Assembly (NCBI GenBank): GCA_020845895.1
Contig: JADLEX010000045.1
Span: forward strand, 1 to 64,000
Direction of reading: 5' to 3'
Origin: Deltaproteobacteria bacterium
GTDB taxonomy: Bacteria > Lernaellota > Lernaellaia > JACKCT01
DNA: 64,000 nucleotides
Under the pieces are notes generated by a model. It was not told where the DNA came from, did no database searches, and saw nothing but the letters and a program-made list of their open reading frames with translations. The position numbers and the translations under genes are program-made. This document shows, one piece after another, positions 54,473 through 64,000 of the stretch. Each line of letters starts with the position of its first letter. The stretch's first letter is position 1.

Positions 54473-56374
54473 TCACCGATCGGGCTTGAGAATCAGCGTC
54501 GAGAGCGGCGGCAGCACCATTTCCGCGCAGTGGGGAAGCCCGTGGCATTCCTCTTGGCGCGACTCGATACGACCCGCGTTGCCGAGATTCGATCCGCCGT
54601 AGGCATGCGCATCGCTGTTGAGGACCTCGCGCCACGAACCGCCGACCGGCAGGCCGACGCGGTAGTTCATGCGCGGCACGGGCGTGAAATTGCACACGCA
54701 CACCATGACGTCTTCGGGATTCTTCGCTTTTCGATAGAAGCTGATGACGCTGTGCAGGTGATCGGTGCAGTCGATCCACTGGAAACCCGTCCAGTCGTAA
54801 TCGACCTCGTGCAGGGACGCATTCGTTTTCAAAAGCGCGTTCAGATCGCGAAGCCAGCGGTGCAGGCCGCGCTGAAATTCGAACTGCATCAGATGCCAGT
54901 CGAGTTGCCACGCGTCGTTCCATTCGCTGCCCTGGCCGAACTCGCAGCCCATGAAGAGCAACTTCTTGCCCGGATAGCACCACATGTATCCGTAGAGCGC
55001 GCGCAGGTTCGCGAATTTCCTCCAGCCGTCGCCGGGCATCTTGCCCAGCATCGAGCCTTTTCCGTGCACGACTTCGTCGTGGGAAAACGGCAGAACGAAG
55101 TTTTCGTGCGAGGCGTAAAGCATGCCGAAGGTCAGGTCGTTGTGGTGGTATTGTCGATACACGGGCTCCTTCGACATGTAGCGCAGCATGTCGTGCATCC
55201 AGCCCATGTTCCACTTGAAGCCGAATCCGAGTCCGCCCAGGTACGTCGGTCGCGACACGCCGGGCCACGCGGTCGATTCCTCCGCGCAGGTGAAGCAGTC
55301 GGGGAATTTTTCATAGATCATCTGATTCGCGCGACGCAGGAACTCGATCGCCTCGAGGTTCTCGCGCCCGCCGTGCGCGTTGGGCACCCACTCACCGGCT
55401 TTGCGGGAGTAGTCGAGATAGAGCATCGAGGCCACGGCGTCCACGCGCAGGCCATCGATGTGATACTTGTCGAGCCAGAACAGCGCCGACGCGAGCAGGA
55501 AGCTGCGCACCTCGTGACGACCGTAGTTGAAAATCAGCGTTCCCCAATCCTGATGCTCTCCCTTTCGCGGGTCCGCGTGTTCGTACAGGTGCGTGCCGTC
55601 GAAGTACGACAGCCCGTGGCCGTCCTTGGGGAAATGCGCGGGCACCCAATCGAGAAGAACGCCGACACCGGCCTGATGGAACCGGTCCACGCGGTACATG
55701 AAATCCTGCGGCGTCCCGAAACGACTCGTCGGCGCGAAGTAGCCGATCGTCTGATAGCCCCACGACGCATCGAAGGGGTGCTCGGTAACCGGCAGAAACT
55801 CGACGTGCGTGAATCCGAGATCGCGCACGTAATCGACGAGCTGGTCGGCGAGTTCGCGGTAGGTCAGCCAGCGGCCGTCCTCGGTACGTCGCCACGAACC
55901 CAGATGCACTTCGTAGATCGACATCGCCGCGTCGAGACGGTTGCGCGGCGCGCGCGACGCCATCCACTCGCCGTCGTCCCACGCGTAGTCCTCGATGTCC
56001 CAGACCACGGATGCGGTCTTGGGCCGAAGCTCGGCCGAGAAGCCGAAAGGATCGGACTTCTCGACCTCGTAACCATTCACGTTGGAGCGGATAAAAAACT
56101 TGTAGCAGTCGCCCTGCTTCACGCCCGGAACGAATCCCTGCCACACGCCGGAAGAGCCGACGCTTTCGAGCCGGTGCGTTTCGCGGTTCCAGCCGTTGAA
56201 GTCGCCGACGACGCTGACCTCGCGCGCGTTCGGCGCCCAGACGGCGAAGCGGGTTCCGGCCACGCCCTTTCGTATTTCGAGATGCGCCCCGAACTTGTCA
56301 TACGCGAAGCCGTGGTTGCCCTCGCAGAACAGATGCAGATCGTAGTCCGTCAGCGGTCCCTCACGGTCCGACAT
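54473..56374 (-). CDS. glgB: 1,4-alpha-glucan branching enzyme
   Basis: 633 aa. N-terminal CBM48 ([21 protein letters not shown]), GH13 catalytic domain ([50 protein letters not shown]) and C-terminal beta domain ([15 protein letters not shown]). Introduces alpha-1,6 branches in glycogen. ATG at 56374. Confidence 0.96.
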   Translation of the reverse strand: MSDREGPLTDYDLHLFCEGNHGFAYDKFGAHLEIRKGVAGTRFAVWAPNAREVSVVGDFNGWNRETHRLESVGSSGVWQGFVPGVKQGDCYKFFIRSNVNGYEVEKSDPFGFSAELRPKTASVVWDIEDYAWDDGEWMASRAPRNRLDAAMSIYEVHLGSWRRTEDGRWLTYRELADQLVDYVRDLGFTHVEFLPVTEHPFDASWGYQTIGYFAPTSRFGTPQDFMYRVDRFHQAGVGVLLDWVPAHFPKDGHGLSYFDGTHLYEHADPRKGEHQDWGTLIFNYGRHEVRSFLLASALFWLDKYHIDGLRVDAVASMLYLDYSRKAGEWVPNAHGGRENLEAIEFLRRANQMIYEKFPDCFTCAEESTAWPGVSRPTYLGGLGFGFKWNMGWMHDMLRYMSKEPVYRQYHHNDLTFGMLYASHENFVLPFSHDEVVHGKGSMLGKMPGDGWRKFANLRALYGYMWCYPGKKLLFMGCEFGQGSEWNDAWQLDWHLMQFEFQRGLHRWLRDLNALLKTNASLHEVDYDWTGFQWIDCTDHLHSVISFYRKAKNPEDVMVCVCNFTPVPRMNYRVGLPVGGSWREVLNSDAHAYGGSNLGNAGRIESRQEECHGLPHCAEMVLPPLSTLILKPDR

Positions 56375-56522
56375 GGCATGGTCCCTGGGATGAAAAGGCC
56401 GTCGGCCGCGACCCCGGTCGGCACGACGCGCCCCAAAAACAGGGGCGATTTCGCGGCGATGCTTAACAGATCCACACCCGATTGGAAAGACGCGGCGCGC
56501 GCCGTGCACGCCGCGCTCCGTG

Positions 56523-59072
56523 TCAATCGCAGCGAATTTCGAGCACGTCGTTCGTGGTGTCCACGTCGTTCGGCACCGTCACGGTCACGGTGAACTTGGG
56601 CTCCTCGTAATACGAAAAATCCGCGCCCGTCGTGAACGTATACTGGTACGTCCCCCCGTATGCCAGGAATGGAACGTTCGCGGACTCCTCCACGAGAATG
56701 CCCGCGCCGACGCGATGCATGACGTCCACGACGCCCCCCGCGAAGATGCCGCCCGCGCTGGTGATCTCGACGGCCACCGGGGTCGCCGAGTTCGCGGCGC
56801 ACACATCCGCCGGCACGATCACGGCGGTGGGCGCGAGGTCGGTTTGCGGCGTCGAGATCGACACGTCGTCGAACGCGAACCCGTCGTACGTCACCGAACC
56901 TTCCGAACCGAAAACGACACGCATCTGCACGAGCGGATCGCGCAAATCTCCGAGGGTGTGCGTCGCGAGCGCCCACTCGCCGGCCGAGCCGGTCCAGCAG
57001 ACCTGCGGCCCCTGCGTGAGGCCGTTGCAGGTGTTGTCGGTGTACCAGTTCACGCCCGTGCCGACATCGCCGACGGTCACCCAATTGAGACCCTGATCGA
57101 CGGTGTAATCGACGCGCGCGCCATCGTAGCTGGTCTCGGCGTCCACGCGCCGCGCGAGGGAGAGGATGGGGTCCTCGTCGTCCACCGCTCCGAATGCGGA
57201 GAAGTCCAGGCACGGCGACACGACAAATCCGAACTCGTTGTTGCGATACGCGGCGTCGAGGTCGGTGGTCCACACCTTCGAACCGCTCCACGCGGTGTTG
57301 ATGACGCTGCCCGCCGGTGCACCCCATTCGAAGCTGGTGTTACCCATCGCAACCCAGCCGTTGAACGCGCCCTCGAAGTCCTCGAAGTACGGGAAGTCCG
57401 AAACGGTGCCCTGGTTGATGACGCGATCCGATCCCCGCGCGACAAACTCGTAGCCCGTGCCGGCGCCCGCCGCCTCGACGGCAATGATCTTGATGCCCTG
57501 GGACGTCAGGTCGGCGCCCACGGCGAAGTCGTGGACCAGCGTGTCGCCCGACTCGAGGGGATCGCCGCTCGCGTCCACCACCTCGGAAACCGCGGGCTCG
57601 CCGTTGACGCTGTAGGTCAGCGCGACCTCGGTGAGCGGCGCGGGCAGATGCGCGAACGAGATTTCGACCGTGATGACTTCCTCGTCGTCGTATGCGCACG
57701 AGAAGTCGTTGCCGCCGACATCCACGGTCTCAACGGCGACGCTCGCGGCCTCGACCGACGAAATGGAAACCGAGTCCACGCCGAAGCCCTCGTAGGTGAC
57801 CGACGAATCGCTCGCGAATCGCCAGAGAAGCTGAACGGATGGCTGCCCCGCCGCGCCCGTCAGCGTGTTCGACGCACGCACCCACCCGGGGCTGTTCCCG
57901 TCCCACCATTGATTGACGCCGTCGTTATACCAGTTCTGTCCGGTGCCCGACGCGCCGACGCGCGACCACGTGCCGCCCTGATCGAACGAGATGTCGACGT
58001 AGCCCTCGTCGCAACACGACTCGGTGTTGTAGATCAGATCGAAGGCGAGCGTGGGATCCTGCGAGATTCCCGAGAAATCGAACTCCGGCGGCACCAGCCA
58101 CGACGACTCGCTGTTGTTGTACGCGCCGTCGAGATTCGTCACCCAGGCGTTCGGCGACGTCGGCGCGGAAGAAATGAACGTCGCCGCCGGCGCTCCCCAC
58201 TCCCACGAATTCGGCGTGCCGACCCCATACCAACCCCCGTTGCCGGTATCGAAATTCTCGACGTAGAAGAACTCGCCGCCGCACGAGTAGCCGTCGGGGA
58301 AGACGGCATCGTCGGTGTCGTCGCAGTCGTTGCCGCCGTCGACCTCGCCGTCGTCGCCCTGCGCGTCGTCCCACCCCGCGCAGGCGGCGAAGCCGTCGCC
58401 ATCGCGGTCGGTTTCGGTGACGGGGACGTCGCCGAGGCAGGCGTTGTCGTTGCCGTCGCACCGCTCCGGCGCGCCGGGAAAACTCATCGGGTCGGTATCG
58501 TCGCAATCGCCGCCCGCGATGACGTCGGGGTCCGCGCGAAACCCGGTCCATCCGATACACTCCACGAACCCGTCGCCGTCGCTGTCGGTTTCATTCGCGG
58601 GAACGCCGCCGGAGCACGCGTCGTCCGCGCCGTTGCACATCTCGACATTGCCGGGGAATCGTCCGGCATCTTGGTCGTCGCAATCAGGGCCGGTGAGGGT
58701 TTCGTAGGCGTCGCATCCCGCATACGCGCCGTCTTCGTCGGCGTCGAGGCAGGAGTCGCAGGACACCCAGTTGTCGGGGTCTTCGTCGTTGCAGTCGGTG
58801 CCGGCCGGGCAGTTTTCCCCGCGAGTGTCGCCGTCCTCGTCCACGCACGGCGGCTGCGTGTCGTCGTCCGCCGTATCGTCGTCGGGCTGCGTGTCGTCGT
58901 CCGGACCGGTGTCGTCGTCGGTCAGATCATCGTCGTCCGCATCGTCGTTTCCGTCGTCGTCGGCCGGGGTATCGTCATCCGAACCGGAATCATCGTCGTC
59001 ACCCCCGCCGCCGCACGCGACAACGAGCACCATCAACATACCGATCCCCGCGAACGTCCACGCCTTGGCCAT
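56523..59072 (-). CDS. Giant Asp-rich, MopE-like surface lipoprotein
   Basis: 849 aa from the ATG at 59072. Signal peptide with lipobox LVVAC, Asp-rich linker (about 25-75), then three or four MopE-like Cys/Asp repeats ([42 protein letters not shown]) that bind metal or Ca2+ in related proteins. From about 245 there are two similar 200-residue beta domains ([22 protein letters not shown] and [19 protein letters not shown]) with immune-inhibitor-A-like and CARDB-like segments between. Likely surface adhesin or structural protein. Confidence 0.82.
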   Translation of the reverse strand: MAKAWTFAGIGMLMVLVVACGGGGDDDDSGSDDDTPADDDGNDDADDDDLTDDDTGPDDDTQPDDDTADDDTQPPCVDEDGDTRGENCPAGTDCNDEDPDNWVSCDSCLDADEDGAYAGCDAYETLTGPDCDDQDAGRFPGNVEMCNGADDACSGGVPANETDSDGDGFVECIGWTGFRADPDVIAGGDCDDTDPMSFPGAPERCDGNDNACLGDVPVTETDRDGDGFAACAGWDDAQGDDGEVDGGNDCDDTDDAVFPDGYSCGGEFFYVENFDTGNGGWYGVGTPNSWEWGAPAATFISSAPTSPNAWVTNLDGAYNNSESSWLVPPEFDFSGISQDPTLAFDLIYNTESCCDEGYVDISFDQGGTWSRVGASGTGQNWYNDGVNQWWDGNSPGWVRASNTLTGAAGQPSVQLLWRFASDSSVTYEGFGVDSVSISSVEAASVAVETVDVGGNDFSCAYDDEEVITVEISFAHLPAPLTEVALTYSVNGEPAVSEVVDASGDPLESGDTLVHDFAVGADLTSQGIKIIAVEAAGAGTGYEFVARGSDRVINQGTVSDFPYFEDFEGAFNGWVAMGNTSFEWGAPAGSVINTAWSGSKVWTTDLDAAYRNNEFGFVVSPCLDFSAFGAVDDEDPILSLARRVDAETSYDGARVDYTVDQGLNWVTVGDVGTGVNWYTDNTCNGLTQGPQVCWTGSAGEWALATHTLGDLRDPLVQMRVVFGSEGSVTYDGFAFDDVSISTPQTDLAPTAVIVPADVCAANSATPVAVEITSAGGIFAGGVVDVMHRVGAGILVEESANVPFLAYGGTYQYTFTTGADFSYYEEPKFTVTVTVPNDVDTTNDVLEIRCD

Positions 59073-59144
59073 CACGCAACCCCCGGAAAATCCACATCGA
59101 GATCAATTGTCCCGATCACAACAGGAAATCGCGCGAAAGTCCAC

Positions 59145-59174
59145 AAAAAACGAAAGCCCGGCCGAAACCGGGCT
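59145..59174 (-). terminator. Terminator after dnaK
   Basis: On the minus strand AGCCCGG-TTTCGG-CCGGGCT is followed by TTCGTTTTTTG, a Rho-independent terminator just after the dnaK stop. Confidence 0.85.
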
Positions 59175-59202
59175 GCTCGCGAAATCGATTACAGGGTTGG
59201 GA

Positions 59203-61089
<1,887 letters not shown>

Positions 61090-61153
61090 GGAACCCCTCT
61101 CCTCAGCTGATCTCCAGAACCAGTTTCAAATCCGGCCCGGTGCGACCGGTGTT

Positions 61154-62077
61154 TCATGACCCCGCGCCTTCGGACGGCTGCTGGTCGTTCGCCGCACGCC
61201 GGGTCGCGGGCTTGACCGCCACCACCACGCGCGCCGGACGCAGCAATCGTCCGTGCAGCAAATACCCGCGCTCGTACTGACTGAGCACGCGCCCGGGCTC
61301 CATTTCATCCGTCTCGAACGTCGCCATGGCGTCGTGAAACGCCGGGTCGAAGACCTCACTCTCAGCCTCGAGCCTTCGCAACCCCTTGGCGGCCAGCGTA
61401 TCGAACAACTGCCGCAGAATCAGGTCGAGACCGTCGATCACGGCTTCGGTATCCTGCGTCGCCCGTGCGTGAGCCATCGCCCGCTCCACGTTGTCGATGA
61501 TCGGCAGCAACGCGAGCAGAAGATTCTCATTCGAGAATCGGACGATCTCCGCCTTGTCACGTTCGATGCGTTTCTTGAAATTATTGAATTCCGCCTGAAT
61601 CCGCAAGAGACGTTCGTGCAGCTCGTCGATCTTCGTCTGTTTTTCTTCGACTGCCTTGGGATCGACGGCCTCGCCCTTTTGCGCCTTGTCCATCAGGACC
61701 GTGCGCAGGAACTCCGCCTCTTTTTCCAGATCCTGTTCCTGGCGGAGCAATTCGGCCAGCGCGTCGAGGTCCTCGGTGGTCTTCGAAACGGGGCCCGCGG
61801 GGATCTCGGGATGCTCGCGACCACCCTTGGCCGGTTTGGCGCCGGGTTGCGCGCCCCCCGCGCCGCCCAGGTATTTCAACAGATCGTCCAGATCGCCCGC
61901 ACCCCGGGTTTCGATCTCGACCTCGGCTTCGACTTCGCGCTTCACCTTGGGTTTGGCTTTTTTCTCACGACTGGACTGCTGGATCGACTCGACGGCCTTC
62001 AACGCCTCCTCGAAGGCGGAGAGCGGCACGCCCGAGATCAGTCCCTCGTCGTCCTTTTTCTTCGTTTCGTCGGTCAC
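61154..62077 (-). CDS. grpE: Nucleotide exchange factor GrpE
   Basis: About 307 aa from a GTG at 62077 (TDETKKKDDEGL); an upstream GTG at 62194 would add 39 residues. The long N-terminal 140 residues are charged and disordered, unusual for GrpE (about 200 aa). The GrpE core follows: DELHERLLRIQAEFNNFKKRIERDKAEIVRFSNENLLLALLPIIDNVERAM and FDPAFHDAMATFETDEMEPGRVLSQYERGYLLHGRLLRPARVVV. Releases ADP from DnaK. Confidence 0.9.
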   Translation of the reverse strand: MTDETKKKDDEGLISGVPLSAFEEALKAVESIQQSSREKKAKPKVKREVEAEVEIETRGAGDLDDLLKYLGGAGGAQPGAKPAKGGREHPEIPAGPVSKTTEDLDALAELLRQEQDLEKEAEFLRTVLMDKAQKGEAVDPKAVEEKQTKIDELHERLLRIQAEFNNFKKRIERDKAEIVRFSNENLLLALLPIIDNVERAMAHARATQDTEAVIDGLDLILRQLFDTLAAKGLRRLEAESEVFDPAFHDAMATFETDEMEPGRVLSQYERGYLLHGRLLRPARVVVAVKPATRRAANDQQPSEGAGS

Positions 62078-62198
62078 CCGGGCAACCCGTCCGGATCCGC
62101 CGCCGCGTGTAACTTCGCGCGGGAGTTGTCTCTCCCACGAAAGACCTTGCGCGACGACATCATCCGCAAGAGGATTTTTCGACCCACCCTGCACATGT

Positions 62199-62226
62199 CC
62201 TTAACGGCCTCTCGGGAGGCCGTCAA
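62199..62226 (-). promoter_or_regulatory. Probable grpE-dnaK promoter with palindromic operator in the spacer
   Basis: On the minus strand TTGACG (62221-62226) and TTAAGG (62199-62204) are 16 bp apart. A perfect inverted repeat, ACGGCCTC-TCGG-GAGGCCGT (62204-62223), fills the space between them. A repressor bound there would block RNA polymerase. It is not a CIRCE element (no GCACTC/GAGTGC). Confidence 0.45.
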
Positions 62227-62365
62227 GTTAACTCGCCAGAACTCTTATGTTTTTATGTCACAACCGACCGGCGTTTCCAAGAGTCGTTTGAAAGCCCGTT
62301 CAATTTTTGCGGTTCCGATCACGATGGGAACCGGCGGCTCGCCTCACGCGCACGGCTCGCCTCGG

Positions 62366-63259
62366 TCATGCGCACATGCCGCCGCCGTCATCATCGTCAT
62401 CCCCCGACGAGCCCCCATTCGACTCTCCACCGCCGCCCGGCCAATTCGGTCCGGCGTCGTCATCGTCGTCGTCCCCCTCGTCGTCGTCCGGGAACCACCC
62501 GCCGTCGTCATCATCCGGGAACCAAGTGTCGTCGTCCGAATCGTCGTCGGTGTCGTCGTCGTCCGCATCGTCGTCTGAGTCGTCGTCGACATCGTCATCC
62601 GCGTCGTCGTCCATGTCATCGTCCGTGTCGTCATCCGACGGGATGGTCGTGGTCGTGGTGGCCGGCGTCGTGGTCGTGGTGGTGGTCGTGGTCGGGATGT
62701 CGTCCGTGATCTGGAGCGCCCACGACCCGAGCGTGCCCGTGTCGACCGATGCGTCGTCGCAGATGGTCATCGTCCACGTGCCGAGCGAAGAGTCGCCGAT
62801 GTAGTTGTCGAGACCCAGCGCGGAGGGATTGCCGTCGTCCCAAGTTTGAAAACGGCGGTTGGCGTAAGAAGCGTTGGAATCGTTGAGCCCGTTGTCGGGA
62901 AATCCCGCCGCGTCTTCGTCAAAGGTCCCGTAGATGTTGTTCGCTCCGTCCCCGGGGGTGCCGCCGAGCGTGTGATCGAGAAACAGCGTGATCGTCTCAC
63001 TCGCCGGCGACGTAAGCTGGATCCACAGGTCTCCGCGATACGAGTGCGTGAGGACGATGCCGAGTTCGAGTTCGGTGATCGTGTGGTCGACCGGCACGTT
63101 GATCTGGCTCGTCACGGACGACGAGCCGCAGGTGTCGTCGGGAATCGCCAGATTCGGTGTCGCTTGGTATTGGTAGAACCCGGCTTGGGCCGGAGCCATC
63201 GCGGCGAACACGATCGCCGTGATCATCACCGTCATGAAAACGAACTTGGACTGCGACAT
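62366..63259 (-). CDS. P-domain secreted protein with Asp-rich C-terminal region
   Basis: 297 aa from the ATG at 63259 (GAGGTGG upstream). Signal peptide ending AQA, then a proprotein-convertase P-domain (TITELELGIVLTHSYRGDLWIQLTSP, FDEDAAGFP, LGTWTMTICDDASVDTGTLGSWALQI), a Thr-rich linker and about 80 residues of DDDT/DDDA repeats broken by WFPDDD, ending GGGMCA. Probably surface-displayed or released. Confidence 0.8.
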   Translation of the reverse strand: MSQSKFVFMTVMITAIVFAAMAPAQAGFYQYQATPNLAIPDDTCGSSSVTSQINVPVDHTITELELGIVLTHSYRGDLWIQLTSPASETITLFLDHTLGGTPGDGANNIYGTFDEDAAGFPDNGLNDSNASYANRRFQTWDDGNPSALGLDNYIGDSSLGTWTMTICDDASVDTGTLGSWALQITDDIPTTTTTTTTTPATTTTTIPSDDDTDDDMDDDADDDVDDDSDDDADDDDTDDDSDDDTWFPDDDDGGWFPDDDEGDDDDDDAGPNWPGGGGESNGGSSGDDDDDGGGMCA

Positions 63260-63413
63260 CGCCAACCACCTCGTTCGAACAAGCCGCCGCGCCCGAAACC
63301 CGGACGCTAAAGCTGAAGTTTAGCGCTTCGGGCGCGGGACGTGCAATCGGCCCGCCGCGCTATTGTTCGCGCCGCACCTTTCACGCTACAAATACCCCAT
63401 ACGGGAGCCCGCA

Positions 63414-64000
63414 TTGGAAATTGCCGCGCTGACGGACGTACTCGCCGGAGTCGAGGGAGCACCGCCCGAGGGGGTTTCACTCACGCGACTTGCGGGCGAC
63501 GGGTCCGACCGCCGTTACTGGCGCGCCAATTATTTCGTCGGCGCGTCGCCTCGCCGCGTCGTCGTCATGGACCTGGTCGGCGTCAAGAACATCGTGAAGA
63601 GCGAGGAGGTCACGCTCTATCACCCCGAGGGCGGCGAACTCCCGTTTCTGAATATCCACCGATTCCTCACGTCCATCGGCGTCCCGATTCCGCGCGCGCT
63701 GGCCGAGGATGTTGACGCGGGATACGTGATCCTCGAGGACCTCGGCGACGAACTGCTGCTCGCCGCGTCGGTCGATGCCGCGCGGCGCGATGCGCTCTAC
63801 GAACGCGCGATCGATATTCTCGTCACGCTACACGTCGAGGGAACGCGCCGCCTCACGGATAATTGCCTCGCGTCGAAGCAGGCCTTCGAGCTGCCGCTGC
63901 TCATGTGGGAGATGCGTCATTTCACCGAATACGGCCTTGAGAAGACGCGCACGGGCGAGATCCGGCTGCCCGCCGAGGACCTGATCGTCCTGGAGTCGGT
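63414..64000 (+). CDS. AmgK-like sugar kinase, cut by window end
   Basis: 195 codons visible, open to the last base. TTG start at 63414 with GGGAG upstream. LTRLAGDGSDRRYWRA and VVVMDLVG (N-lobe), ELPFLNIHRFLTSIGVPIPRAL, and VILEDLGDELL match the COG3178 phosphotransferase family (anomeric MurNAc/GlcNAc kinase AmgK). The catalytic His-Gly-Asp loop lies past the window. Confidence 0.8.
   Translation, partial: MEIAALTDVLAGVEGAPPEGVSLTRLAGDGSDRRYWRANYFVGASPRRVVVMDLVGVKNIVKSEEVTLYHPEGGELPFLNIHRFLTSIGVPIPRALAEDVDAGYVILEDLGDELLLAASVDAARRDALYERAIDILVTLHVEGTRRLTDNCLASKQAFELPLLMWEMRHFTEYGLEKTRTGEIRLPAEDLIVLES

Noticed and set aside
62204-62223. Terminator for the P-domain gene or a CIRCE element
   Set aside because: No T-run follows in the minus direction and the arms do not match CIRCE; position between promoter-like boxes favours an operator.

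Overview
This 64 kb window is a high-GC bacterial chromosome segment, probably from a Gram-negative, deltaproteobacterium-like or candidate-phylum lineage. The Gram-negative inference rests on an Mla-type lipid transport operon, several lipoproteins and a DUF374-type acyltransferase. A lineage hallmark is four exported proteins with very long aspartate-rich low-complexity stretches, next to MopE-like and P-domain modules. No rRNA or tRNA genes were seen. The exact phylum cannot be assigned by eye.

Region 1 (1-16.1 kb) is a type III-B CRISPR-Cas island. The trailer end of a CRISPR array (about 35-nt repeats, decaying rightwards) enters from the left edge. It is followed on the + strand by a three-gene cassette: a sigma-70-like protein, an unrecognised 391-aa protein, and a Lon-like S16 protease domain protein with an apparent Ser162/Lys204 dyad. 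Converging on it is a minus-strand operon, cmr1-cmr1-cmr2(cas10)-cmr3-cmr4-cmr5-cmr6, ending in a 601-aa protein with two C-terminal membrane helices in CorA-like topology. Cas10/Cmr2 keeps the GGDD cyclase motif and lacks an HD nuclease domain, so cyclic-nucleotide-type signalling to ancillary effectors is the likely mode. The sigma/unknown/Lon cassette recalls the published CalpL/CalpT/CalpS logic (signal-activated Lon protease releasing a sigma factor), but no CARF or SAVED sensor was recognised. This is the most interesting part of the window. The island ends at a junction where a 5'-truncated UvrD-like helicase abuts a 5'-truncated ArsR gene.

Region 2 (16.1-28 kb) holds an AHSA1/SRPBCC protein, a small lipoprotein, a RibD/DHFR-like reductase, a DUF454 membrane protein, a double DUF1801 protein, two soluble PAS-histidine kinase-receiver hybrids (one with its phospho-acceptor His replaced by Gly) flanking an L,D-transpeptidase, and a large membrane-anchored protein.

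Region 3 (28-43 kb) is envelope and housekeeping: a DUF5989 peptide, a DUF374 acyltransferase, a decaprenyl-phosphate phosphoribosyltransferase-like UbiA enzyme, two polytopic GT-C-like proteins, yidD/trxB, a PIG-L deacetylase, an HPF-like protein, NhaR, an AAA ATPase plus TOPRIM-like pair that may be a second defence module, and glmS.

Region 4 (43-64 kb) holds mlaE(STAS-fused)-mlaF-mlaD-auxiliary lipoprotein, a membrane spermidine-synthase-like protein, a zinc-ribbon peptide overlapping rsmG, crotonyl-CoA carboxylase/reductase fused to a CBS pair, a subtilisin with a separate I9-like propeptide protein, glgB, the giant MopE-like lipoprotein, grpE-dnaK, a P-domain secreted protein, and the start of an AmgK-like sugar kinase cut by the window edge.
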